From: Paracoccaceae bacterium
Lineage (GTDB): Bacteria > Pseudomonadota > Alphaproteobacteria > Rhodobacterales > Rhodobacteraceae
Assembly: GCA_020637675.1 (NCBI GenBank)
Contig: JACKKD010000004.1
Span: forward strand, 1-64,000
Reading direction: 5' to 3'
DNA length: 64,000 bases
The notes beneath the pieces were generated by a model. The model made no database searches. It was not told the origin of the DNA and worked only from the letters and a program-made list of their open reading frames with translations. Both the position numbers and the translations under genes were made by a program. Every line of letters starts with the position of its first letter. The stretch's first letter is position 1. Of this stretch, positions 8,867-16,751 are shown one piece after another.

Positions 8867-9976
8867 CTACTCCGCCACGGCCAGTCGTGGCGCCTGTCCG
8901 GTCGAGGTATCCACCGTCACCTCGGCACTTACGCCCGAGGCGAGCGAGGCCGCCGCCGCCGGATCGTCGAGCCGGATGCGGACCGGCACGCGCTGCGTGA
9001 CCTTGACCCAGTTGCCGGTCGCATTCTGCGCGGGCAGAAGCGAGAATTCCGCCCCGGTCCCCGCCCCGATCGCCTCCACCCGCCCCAAGAAGCTTTGCCC
9101 CGGTGCGGCGTCGAAGACGATCTCGGCCCGCTGTCCGGTCGCCAGATCGGCAAGCTGCGTTTCCTTGAAATTCGCGTCGACCCACGCCTTGCCGGTCTCG
9201 ACCAGAGCAAAGACCGGCTGGCCTGCCGACAACATCACTCCCCGCCGGAACGAGGACGCTTGATAGACCACGCCGTCCGCGGGGGCCGTCACCTTCGTTT
9301 CTGACAGGTCGTAGCGCGCCTGCTCCAGTTCGGCCAAGGCCGCACGGACCGAAGGCTGGTCGTCGGTCGCCGCGTCCGGATCGCCGCCAAGGGCTGCGAG
9401 CGCTTGTTCGGCCGTCAGCCGCACGACATCTGCCCGCTCCTTCGCCTGATGGCTGGCATGGCGATATTCGTCCACCGTGCTCATGGAGGCGACGCCCTTG
9501 CCCGACAGCGCCTCCTGCCGCGCCAGCTCGTCCGCCTGATAGCGCGCATCATCGGCGGCAAGAGCTGCCTGCGCCGTGGCCTGTGCATAGGCGGCCTTGA
9601 GTTGTGCCACCTGAAGCCGCGCGGCGCCGACGGCGGCTTCCGCCTGCGATACGGCCAGTGCATAGGGCGTGGGGTCGACCTGAAACAGCAGGTCCCCCGC
9701 CGAAACATGCTGAAGGTCCTGAACCTCGACCGAGATGACGCGGCCCCCCACCGTCGGCGCGACAGAGATGCGCGGTTGGTGAAGATTGGCGTTCTCCGTG
9801 GTTTCCGACGCGCCGCCGGACACCCACCAGCCGCCCGCCCCAAGGACGAAAAGAAGCGGGACAGAAAGCATAAGCGCGGTCTTTTGCAGCGCGCGCGCCG
9901 TAGGTGCAAGGGATGCGGGAATCGCGCGCGCGCCGGTCGCGGCGCCTTTGGCATCGGCGGGGGTGTGGACGTTCAT
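8867..9976 (-). CDS. HlyD-family membrane fusion protein (EmrA type)
   Basis: This periplasmic adaptor has 369 residues. A single N-terminal membrane anchor (about residues 33-53) is followed by the biotinyl-lipoyl half (ISVAPTVGGRVISVEVQDLQ), a long Ala/Gln-rich coiled-coil hairpin (about 105-220), the second lipoyl half (KVTAPADGVVYQASSFRRG) and the beta-barrel domain ending in QRVPVRIRLDD. The ATG overlaps the marR stop as ATGA, indicating translational coupling, and the MFS gene follows. It partners with the DHA2 permease. Confidence 0.93.
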   Translation of the reverse strand: MNVHTPADAKGAATGARAIPASLAPTARALQKTALMLSVPLLFVLGAGGWWVSGGASETTENANLHQPRISVAPTVGGRVISVEVQDLQHVSAGDLLFQVDPTPYALAVSQAEAAVGAARLQVAQLKAAYAQATAQAALAADDARYQADELARQEALSGKGVASMSTVDEYRHASHQAKERADVVRLTAEQALAALGGDPDAATDDQPSVRAALAELEQARYDLSETKVTAPADGVVYQASSFRRGVMLSAGQPVFALVETGKAWVDANFKETQLADLATGQRAEIVFDAAPGQSFLGRVEAIGAGTGAEFSLLPAQNATGNWVKVTQRVPVRIRLDDPAAAASLASGVSAEVTVDTSTGQAPRLAVAE

Positions 9977-10446
9977 TCTACGATCTCGACAGAAGGGGAA
10001 CGGGCAGCCGGATCCTGATCCGCCGCCTGCAGGTTTTCGCTTATCTTCAGAAGTGCGGCATGAAGAACCCGCCGTTCGTCATCGCTCAGGCCGGTCAGCG
10101 CCTCGTCATAAAGCGCCTCGGCGATGCCGCGCACGGTTGGCGCGACCTCGCGCGCCTTCGCCGTGGCCACGACGATTCTGGCCCGCCGGTCCTCGGGATG
10201 CGGTTCGCGCCGAACCCAGCCCTGCTGTTCCATACGGTCGATCAGGCGTGACACGCTGATCGGCTCCACGCCCAGAAGGGACGCGAGCGCCGTCTGGGTC
10301 GAAGGCCCGGTGCGAAGGAGGTGGCCCAGCAGGCGCCATTGCGCTGCGGACAGGCCATAGGCCAAGGTGCGCTGTTCGAAGCGCCCCCTAAGCCTGCGGC
10401 TGGTGTCCTGAAGGAGTGTGCCGAGTCGGTCAACGCGGTAATTCAT
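9973..10446 (-). CDS. MarR-family transcriptional regulator
   Basis: The 157-residue dimeric winged-helix repressor shows the family pattern LSAAQWRLLGHLLRTGPSTQ, the recognition helix LLGVEPISVSRLIDRMEQQG and the wing VRREPHPEDRRARIV. The frame extends to 10548, but the conserved protein starts at ATG 10446 (MNYRVDRLGTLLQ). A palindrome overlaps this start codon, so autoregulation of the efflux operon is very likely. It is the first gene of marR-emrA-emrB. Confidence 0.92.
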   Translation of the reverse strand: MNYRVDRLGTLLQDTSRRLRGRFEQRTLAYGLSAAQWRLLGHLLRTGPSTQTALASLLGVEPISVSRLIDRMEQQGWVRREPHPEDRRARIVVATAKAREVAPTVRGIAEALYDEALTGLSDDERRVLHAALLKISENLQAADQDPAARSPSVEIVE

Positions 10447-10473
10447 AAGCCTGCTTATTATAAGCCTGCTGTG
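10445..10473. promoter_or_regulatory. candidate MarR operator (palindrome plus direct repeat)
   Basis: ATAAGCCTGCTTAT (10445-10458) is a 6-2-6 inverted repeat overlapping the marR start codon. The sequence ATAAGCCTGCT recurs 15 bp further on at 10460-10470, giving a second degenerate site. Position and symmetry fit binding by a MarR dimer at its own promoter. Confidence 0.65.
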
Positions 10474-10983
10474 ATAGCAAGGGATCGGGTGCTTGTCCTG
10501 CGCCGCCGGTGGCCGCCCCGGGGAGCAACGCGCCTGCCCGTCGGCCATGGAGTCCAGGCTGCCCTGCGGCGTCGCAGCGGTTGTCCCGCCGAGTCCGAGG
10601 GAACGCCTTTGAGGTCTGACCTTACATCATCCGGGCAGTGCCCGCTTGTCGCTAAGTCACTCCCGACGATTGTGGAGCGTGTTCGCCGGGGCCGCTCTCC
10701 TTCAGGATGTCGCATGACCGCAACCGTATGCGATTGATGATGATCATGCCGATTGGGCCCCGGCGAACATCAAGGCGCGGCGTGCCATGCGACTTGGCGG
10801 AAAATGGCCGAAGACCGGCTATCTGGACCTGGTCAGCCGAAGGGGACTGCTCATCTGTCTGCCCGCTTGCCGAGCCTGAATCATGCCGCCTATCCGGGAT
10901 CAGCGGGTCCTGACCCCCTGCTCAATCCATCCGGCAGACCTTCCACGCACCGCGAGTGGCGCCACGGACGACGGCGATGCAGG
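10474..10983. other. intergenic region with no convincing gene
   Basis: About 510 bp lie upstream of marR. Short frames exist on both strands but none has a good start plus recognisable domain. A plus-strand frame at about 10716-10877 (containing ARRAMRLGGKWPKTGYLDLV) reads like protein but has no start codon after the stop that precedes it. It may be an eroded gene fragment. I see no RNA gene or repeat. Confidence 0.4.
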
Positions 10984-11328
10984 TCATCGGATCAGGTCGC
11001 CTTCACACCAGATATTCGTGAAGGCGCCGGAGCAGGTGGTTTCGCGGCCAAAGCCGGTGACTTGGAAGCGGGTGAAGAGGGTGCGGTCTTCCTCTGTCAC
11101 CTCGATGCTCTGCCGAACGACCTCGAAACAGGTCGACGGCTTCAGCTTGCAGCCGATGAGCGCAACAGTGGCCAGGGCATCGCCGCCTGCGTCTACGTCG
11201 GTCGTGGCGATCCGCGTCTGGATAGCTTCGCGCAGCATCGCGTCGAACTCCGGCAGGCCGGGGCGCGTGAGCCACGCCACAACCCCGAGGATGAGCGCCA
11301 GAAGGATCGCCCAGAGGATCAGCCGCAT
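10984..11328 (-). CDS. Small membrane-anchored protein (resembles DUF4359)
   Basis: The 114-residue protein begins with one N-terminal membrane segment (MRLILWAILLALILGVVAWL) that leaves about 90 residues in the periplasm. The domain has four Cys and ends in a pattern with TLFTRFQVTGFG, ETTCSGAFTNIWCEGDLI. This recalls DUF4359, a family of unknown function, but I am working from memory of the pattern. ATG 11328 is the only reasonable start. It lies downstream of the nucleotidase gene on the same strand, 82 bp away, and could be cotranscribed. Confidence 0.55.
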   Translation of the reverse strand: MRLILWAILLALILGVVAWLTRPGLPEFDAMLREAIQTRIATTDVDAGGDALATVALIGCKLKPSTCFEVVRQSIEVTEEDRTLFTRFQVTGFGRETTCSGAFTNIWCEGDLIR

Positions 11329-11410
11329 CGCCCGCTCCTGCCGTTGTCGCAGGTCTTATGCCGCGAGGGGGCGGGGCCTGTCGAGCCCCGCCCGCCCCTG
11401 ACGCGCGCGA

Positions 11411-13390
11411 TCAGAGCATGATGCGGAACCGGGCGAAGCCGTCCGGGCCGTCGCCCGCCGGTTCGATCGCAAGCGTCGTCAGGTCGGCAAGGTGGTCGGC
11501 CGCCTTCGGCCCCGTGTCGAACAGCACGCTGGTCCCCGGCAGGGCCCTGAAGCGCCAGTTGCCGTCGGCCGTCGGGTTGATCGTACCCTGTTCGACGATG
11601 TAGCGGACGATGATGTCGCGGTTGGTGTCGGGCCCCTCGAAGATGATCGTGTCGCCCTTGGCGCCTGGAAAGTCGCCGCCGCCGCCGGCGCGGTAGTTGT
11701 TGGTGGCGACGACGAATTCGGCCGCGGGATCGACCGGCTGGCCTTGATACATCAGATTGGCGATGCGGTTGGCCCCGGGGTTCAGATCCTCACCCTTCGG
11801 CCCGTATTTCGACGGCTGGGAGAGGTCGATCTCGTAGGTCACGCCGTCGATCACGTCGAAGTTGTAGGAGGGGAAGTCGGGGTTCAGGAGGACCTGGTCG
11901 GCCTTCCCGGACTCCACCTGGTTGAACATGCCGGCGGAGCGTTCAAGCCAGTCCTTCAACTGCTGCCCCGTCACCTTCACCGCGCGGATCGTGTTGGGGT
12001 AGAGGTAGAGGTCGGCCACGTTCTTGATTGCCACGTCGCCCGGTGCCACGTCGGTGTAGTAGTCGGGCCCGCCGCGGCCTCCTGCCTTGAAGGGCGCGGC
12101 GGCAGAAAGAAGCGGCAGCGCTTCGTATTCCGTGCCCTTCAGCATCTCGGCGATGTACCAGGTCTGCGCCTGGCTGACGATCTGCACGGACGGATCGTCG
12201 GCCACCAGCGCGAAGTAGGAGTAGAGCGGCGCCGAGGTCCTGCCGACGGCGCGGCGGACATAGGCCAGTGTCTCTTCATGTTCCTTCTGCACCGAGGCGA
12301 GCACTGTCGGCACGTCCTCGACCAGCGCGGTGATGGAGCGGTCCTCGTTCCGCTGGGAGATCGGCCGTGCCTCGGAGGTTGACGATATGACCTTCCAGCG
12401 GTTGCCATCGCGTTCGAGGAGAAGGTCGATGAGCCCCATGTGCGAGCCCCAGAAACCGCCCATGACGGCGGGCTTGCCGGAAATGGTGCCGGTGGCAACA
12501 TCCACCTCTGCGAACCCGTCGAAGGTGGAGGACGGGAAGACGAGGTGGCTGTGTCCGGTCATCAGCGCGTCGACGCCGTCCACCCGGGCGAGGGGGGTGG
12601 AGGCGTTCTCCATCCCCTCGGTGTGCTCGGCCGCGCCGATGCCGGAATGGGAAAGCGCCACGATGATGTCGCAGCCTTCCTCCAGCATCTGGGGCACCCA
12701 GGATTGCGCGGTCGTCACGATGTCGCGGGTCTGGACCTTGCCTTCGAGATGCTTGCGATCCCAGTTCATGATCTGCGGCGGCACGAAGCCGATGAGGCCG
12801 ACGCGGATCGGGTGCTTCTCGCCCGCGCCGTCCGTCACCTCGCGGTCGAGGATGATGTACGGCGTGACCAGCGTCTCGTCCTCGCGCGGGGAGGCGCCCA
12901 GGCTCTTGACCACGTTGGCCGAGACGATGGGGAAGGACGCCCCGGCCAGCGACTTCATCAGAAAGTCGAGCCCGTAGTTGAATTCGTGGTTGCCGAGCGT
13001 CGAGGCATCGAAGCCGAGCGTGTTCATCGCCTGGATGATCGGGTGCAGGTCACCGTCCTTCATGCCCCGCTCATAGGCGATGTAGTCGCCCATCGGATTG
13101 CCCTGGAGGAAGTCGCCGTTGTCCACCAGCATCGCGTTCGTCGCCTCGGCGCGCACCGCCTCGATCAGGCTTGCGGTCCGGGACAGGCCCACGGTGTCCA
13201 CCGGCTTGTCGGCGTAGTAGTCGTAGGGGAAGACATGGACGTGCAGGTCCGTCGTCTCCATGATCCTGAGATGTGCCTGGTTGGCGGCGGCGAAGGCGGA
13301 GTAGGGGTGCAGTGCGATCAAGGAAGCTCCGGCGGCGCCCCCGGCGAGGAAACCCCGGCGGGTGAGAGGGAAGTGCGTACGTGCGGTCAT
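11411..13390 (-). CDS. cpdB: 2',3'-cyclic-nucleotide 2'-phosphodiesterase / 3'-nucleotidase, Tat-exported
   Basis: This periplasmic enzyme degrades 2',3'-cyclic nucleotides and 3'-nucleotides for phosphate and nucleoside salvage. The 659-residue protein starts with a Tat signal (TRRGFLAGG, twin Arg 11-12). The metallophosphoesterase domain has TDLHVH (47-52), NGDFLQGN (91-98), GNHEFNYG (133-140) and a later GHSH. The C-terminal 5'-nucleotidase domain holds the substrate-binding region near the LYLYPNTIRAVKVTG segment. The frame runs to 13858, but ATG 13390 (or ATG 13402) gives the signal peptide. It is divergent from nudC. Confidence 0.92.
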   Translation of the reverse strand: MTARTHFPLTRRGFLAGGAAGASLIALHPYSAFAAANQAHLRIMETTDLHVHVFPYDYYADKPVDTVGLSRTASLIEAVRAEATNAMLVDNGDFLQGNPMGDYIAYERGMKDGDLHPIIQAMNTLGFDASTLGNHEFNYGLDFLMKSLAGASFPIVSANVVKSLGASPREDETLVTPYIILDREVTDGAGEKHPIRVGLIGFVPPQIMNWDRKHLEGKVQTRDIVTTAQSWVPQMLEEGCDIIVALSHSGIGAAEHTEGMENASTPLARVDGVDALMTGHSHLVFPSSTFDGFAEVDVATGTISGKPAVMGGFWGSHMGLIDLLLERDGNRWKVISSTSEARPISQRNEDRSITALVEDVPTVLASVQKEHEETLAYVRRAVGRTSAPLYSYFALVADDPSVQIVSQAQTWYIAEMLKGTEYEALPLLSAAAPFKAGGRGGPDYYTDVAPGDVAIKNVADLYLYPNTIRAVKVTGQQLKDWLERSAGMFNQVESGKADQVLLNPDFPSYNFDVIDGVTYEIDLSQPSKYGPKGEDLNPGANRIANLMYQGQPVDPAAEFVVATNNYRAGGGGDFPGAKGDTIIFEGPDTNRDIIVRYIVEQGTINPTADGNWRFRALPGTSVLFDTGPKAADHLADLTTLAIEPAGDGPDGFARFRIML

Positions 13391-13604
13391 GATGGCCCCC
13401 ATCGGTCGAGTCCCGAGTGACTGTCGGAGGGTAGCATGACATGGGCGTGACGCTAACGGCGGATTCGCGGGGCCGCCAGCAAACGGTGTGTTTCCATCGC
13501 GTGATTCACCTTTGAGTTGTGCAATCGCCACGGAATGCCGCCGTTGTCCATCGGTTTGCAACCGTCGCCCGTCCATGCCACATGTTCCGCCGTCGGAGGG
13601 TGCC

Positions 13605-14561
13605 ATGCGGAACGCGGAAACGGTGACATTCGGGGGCTCCGGCCTCGATCGGGCGGCCGGGCTGCGGCGGCGGCCGGAGGAACTCGCCGGGCTTCTTGAC
13701 AGCGGTGGGCGGGTGCTGCCGGTCTGGCGCGGCAAACCGCTTCTGGCGGGAGCGGGCGCCGGCTGGGTCGCTTCGGGGCACCCGGTGCTGGCAATGGCGG
13801 AGGGCGCGCCGGTGTTTCTCGGAATTGACGATGGCACGGCGCGGTTTGCGGCGGACATCTCGGCCTGGGAACCGCCGGCAGAGACCCTTCCGCAGCCGGG
13901 CGTCTTCTTCGACCCGACCGAACAGCGTCACCCTGCACTGCCCGAGGACCACCGATTTGCGGAGATTCGGGGCGTCATGGCGATGCTGTCGCCGCGCGAC
14001 GCCGAACTTGCCGCGACGGCCAAGGCGCTTCTCGGGTGGCAAAGGAGCCATCGGTTCTGCTCGGCCTGCGGCCAGCCGTCCGAGGTGGCCGAGGCCGGCT
14101 GGCAACGGCGCTGCCCCGCCTGCGGCGCGAGCCATTTCCCCCGCACCGACCCGGTCGTCATCATGCTGGTCACTCGGGGGGACCGCACGCTACTCGGCCG
14201 GTCGCCCGGGTGGCCGGAGGGGATGTATTCCTGCCTCGCGGGCTTCATGGAGCCCGGAGAGACAGTGGAGGCCGCCGTGCGGCGCGAGGTGATGGAGGAG
14301 ACGGGCGTGGAAGTCGGGCCGGTGCGCTACCTTGCAAGCCAGCCGTGGCCCTATCCCTCCTCGCTGATGATCGGTTGCCGGGGCGAGGCGGCAAGCGAGG
14401 CGATCACCCTCGATCCTGTCGAACTCGAGGACGCGCGCTGGGTCACGAAGGCCGAGACGGCTGCGGCGCTGGCGGGCACGCATCCGGCGATCCGGCGACC
14501 GCGCCCCGGGGCGATCGCGGGGTTTCTCCTGACCAACTGGGTTGCGGACCGGCTGGATTGA
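13605..14561 (+). CDS. nudC: NAD(+)/NADH pyrophosphatase or NAD-capped RNA decapping hydrolase NudC
   Basis: The 318-residue Nudix enzyme hydrolyses NADH to NMNH and AMP, and in characterised members also removes NAD caps from RNA. It has the zinc ribbon C152, C155, C170, C173; the Nudix box from G213 to V235 (starts GFMEPGETVEA, ends REVMEETGV); and the NudC signature SQPWPYPSSLM (245-255). ATG 13605 follows GGAGGG; the frame extends upstream without conserved sequence. Confidence 0.95.
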   Translation: MRNAETVTFGGSGLDRAAGLRRRPEELAGLLDSGGRVLPVWRGKPLLAGAGAGWVASGHPVLAMAEGAPVFLGIDDGTARFAADISAWEPPAETLPQPGVFFDPTEQRHPALPEDHRFAEIRGVMAMLSPRDAELAATAKALLGWQRSHRFCSACGQPSEVAEAGWQRRCPACGASHFPRTDPVVIMLVTRGDRTLLGRSPGWPEGMYSCLAGFMEPGETVEAAVRREVMEETGVEVGPVRYLASQPWPYPSSLMIGCRGEAASEAITLDPVELEDARWVTKAETAAALAGTHPAIRRPRPGAIAGFLLTNWVADRLD

Positions 14562-14598
14562 GGCCAAGACTTCGGCCGGGACAGGAGGAGACGACAGC

Positions 14599-15069
14599 GT
14601 GAAGCTCTCCACGCGCCAGGACATCGAGGTGCCGGCCGAGGCGGTCTTTGCCGCTGTGTCGGATTTCGCGGCCTTCGAGCGCGCCGCGCTCAGACGCGGG
14701 GCCGAGGTGGCGCGGACCGATCTTGGCGCCGAGCCAGGGCCGGGCATGACCTGGAGCCTGCGTTTTCGCGCGCGCGGGCGGATGCGCCGCGTCGTCTGCA
14801 CTCTGGACCATTTCGATCCTCCGAATGCGCTCGTCTGCCGGCTGGACGGCGGCAGCTTCGGCGGGGCGCTGACGGTCAACCTCGTCGCCCTGTCGCGCGC
14901 CCGCACCCGCATGGCGGTCCAGTTGGAGCTTCTGCCGCGGACCATAGCGGCGCGTCTACTGATCCAGACCGCAAGACTGAGCCGTGGCGCCTATACGCGC
15001 CGGTTCGAGGATCGTGTGCAGAAGTTCGCCGCCGAGGTCGAGCTCAGGCAGGCGCGGCCGGGCGGCTGA
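14599..15069 (+). CDS. SRPBCC (START-like) family protein
   Basis: The 156-residue protein has the SRPBCC pattern: an initial strand STRQDIEVPAEAVFAAVSDF, a central WSLRFRARGRMRRV sheet and a long C-terminal helix that usually caps a hydrophobic ligand cavity. GTG 14599 has a strong AGGAGGAG nine bases upstream, which decides the start over an upstream in-frame codon inside nudC. It is 37 bp after nudC and convergent with pheA; the two stop codons lie four bases apart in one hairpin. Ligand unknown. Confidence 0.8.
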   Translation: MKLSTRQDIEVPAEAVFAAVSDFAAFERAALRRGAEVARTDLGAEPGPGMTWSLRFRARGRMRRVVCTLDHFDPPNALVCRLDGGSFGGALTVNLVALSRARTRMAVQLELLPRTIAARLLIQTARLSRGAYTRRFEDRVQKFAAEVELRQARPGG

Positions 15070-15078
15070 GCGGTCAGC
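15065..15078. terminator. stop-codon hairpin between SRPBCC gene and pheA
   Basis: GCTGA (15065-15069, holding the plus-strand stop) and TCAGC (15074-15078, holding the minus-strand stop) form a 5-bp stem around GCGG. No U tract follows. It may be a compact bidirectional 3'-end element. Confidence 0.35.
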
Positions 15079-15919
15079 GCCGGGTCGGATCGGCGGGGTA
15101 GACGCCGAGGATCGACATCGTGGAGGTGAAGTAGTCGAGCTCCTCGAGCGCGAGACGCACGTTCGGGTCGTCGGGGTGCCCCTCGATGTCGGCGTAGAAC
15201 TGCGTGGCGGAGAACGAGCCGTCCACCATGTAGCTTTCGAGCTTGGTCATGTTGACGCCGTTCGTCGCGAAGCCGCCCATCGCCTTGTAGAGCGCGGCGG
15301 GAATGTTGCGGACCTGGAAGACGAAGGTCGTCATCATGCCGGACTTGCCCCGGCGCTGGTAATCGGGCTCGCGCGCCATGATCAGGAAGCGGGTGGTGTT
15401 GTGGGCGTGGTCCTCGATGTGGCGGGCAAGGATGTGAAGCCCGTGGATCTCGGCCGCGAGGTCCGAGGCGAGCACGCCGACCCGGCGGTCGCCGCTGGCG
15501 GCGAGTTCGGCCGCCGCGCCGGCGCTGTCGGCCGCGGCTTCTCCACGGATGCCGTAGCGGGAGAGGAAGGCCGCGCATTGCGGGATCAGCACGAGATGGG
15601 CACGGACCTTCTCGACCTCCTCGATCTGCACCCCGGGAAGGGCCATCAGGCTGATGTGGACCCTGACGAAGGCCTCGCCGATGATGAAGAGACCGGATTC
15701 CGGCAGCAGCCGATGGATATCGGCCACGCGGCCATAGGTCGTGTTCTCCACCGGCAGCATGGCCTGGTCGGCCGCTCCGGTCCGCACCGCGGCGATCACG
15801 TCCTCGAAGGTGCGGCAGGGCAGCGGCTCCATGCCGGGGCGGGCGTCGAGGCAGGCCTGGTGGGAATAGGCGCCACGCTCTCCCTGGAAGGCGATGCGTC
15901 CGGCGATCTGTCCGGTCAT
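15074..15919 (-). CDS. pheA: Prephenate dehydratase
   Basis: The enzyme converts prephenate to phenylpyruvate in phenylalanine synthesis. The 281-residue monofunctional form has the PDT domain (IAFQGERGAYSHQA at the start, MLPVENTTYGRV, and the catalytic HNTTRF near residue 186) followed by an ACT regulatory domain with KLESYMVDGSF. In this domain the usual ESRP signature reads ESYM. ATG 15919. It is divergent from the cytochrome c552 gene, a common arrangement in Rhodobacteraceae. No chorismate mutase domain is attached; a separate one is at 44594. Confidence 0.96.
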   Translation of the reverse strand: MTGQIAGRIAFQGERGAYSHQACLDARPGMEPLPCRTFEDVIAAVRTGAADQAMLPVENTTYGRVADIHRLLPESGLFIIGEAFVRVHISLMALPGVQIEEVEKVRAHLVLIPQCAAFLSRYGIRGEAAADSAGAAAELAASGDRRVGVLASDLAAEIHGLHILARHIEDHAHNTTRFLIMAREPDYQRRGKSGMMTTFVFQVRNIPAALYKAMGGFATNGVNMTKLESYMVDGSFSATQFYADIEGHPDDPNVRLALEELDYFTSTMSILGVYPADPTRR

Positions 15920-16056
15920 GGCGGAACGGCTCCTCGGCGGCGGCCCGGGGCGGGGGCATTCCGGCCGGGCCTTTCGCGGCGCTAACTATACCTTGAAACC
16001 GGGCAGGGGAAGCGGATAGATACGGCCGCAAGGTTTTGCCAGGACAGAGGCGCGAC

Positions 16057-16587
16057 ATGTTCGACACGATGACGATAACCAAGGCCGGCGGCGCGCTGTG
16101 CGGGGCTTTCCTGATCTTCCTTCTCGGCAAGTGGGCAGGAGACGCGCTCTACAACACGGCTCCGGCCAGTCACGGTGGCGAGGAGGTCGCACAAGCCTAC
16201 GCGATCGACACGGGCGCGGCTGCCGGTGGCGAAGAGGCCGCCGCCGCCGCGGAGGGCCCGGATTTCGCGACGCTGCTGGCCTCGGCCGACGCGGCTGCGG
16301 GCGAGAAGGTCTTTGCCAAGTGCAAGGCCTGCCACAAGGTGGACGGCAGCAACGCAACCGGCCCGCATCTCGACGGCGTGGTCGGCCGGGCGGTCGCCTC
16401 GGTCGCCGACTTCGGCTACTCGGACCCGATGAAGGCCCACGGCGGCGACTGGACGCCCGAGGCTCTGGAGGCGTTCCTGACCAACCCCAAGGGCGTCGTT
16501 CCGGGCACGAAGATGTCCTTCGCCGGCTTGCCCAAGGTCGAGGACCGGGCGAACGTCATTGCCTATCTGCAGTCGCTCGGCGGCTGA
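16057..16587 (+). CDS. cycM: Membrane-anchored cytochrome c552 (CycM type)
   Basis: The 176-residue protein has an N-terminal uncleaved anchor (about residues 8-26), an Ala/Glu-rich linker and a class I cytochrome c domain with CKACH (C89, C92, H93) and Met ligand M153 in TKMSFAGL. Paracoccus c552 and Rhodobacter cytochrome cy of this type carry electrons from the bc1 complex to terminal oxidases. ATG 16057 follows GGACAGAGG; the upstream extension adds a few non-conserved residues. A strong terminator follows, so it is probably monocistronic. Confidence 0.93.
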   Translation: MFDTMTITKAGGALCGAFLIFLLGKWAGDALYNTAPASHGGEEVAQAYAIDTGAAAGGEEAAAAAEGPDFATLLASADAAAGEKVFAKCKACHKVDGSNATGPHLDGVVGRAVASVADFGYSDPMKAHGGDWTPEALEAFLTNPKGVVPGTKMSFAGLPKVEDRANVIAYLQSLGG

Positions 16588-16613
16588 GACCTGCGACGCG
16601 GACGACGCAGAGG

Positions 16614-16635
16614 GGCCGCCTTCGGGCGGCCTTTT
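16614..16635 (+). terminator. intrinsic terminator after cytochrome c552
   Basis: GGCCGCC and GGCGGCC form a 7-bp GC stem around a TTCG tetraloop, followed by TTTT. It lies 27 bp after the stop codon. Confidence 0.85.
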
Positions 16636-16751
16636 CGTCTTCCGGGGCGCCGGATTACGCATTCGCGAGGTTTCTCACAACTTCGCAACTTGAAGCCAAG
16701 GGCCGCGCCGTTCTAGCTTGGCCGGGGCTGGGCCTGCGCGGGGAGGGACCG

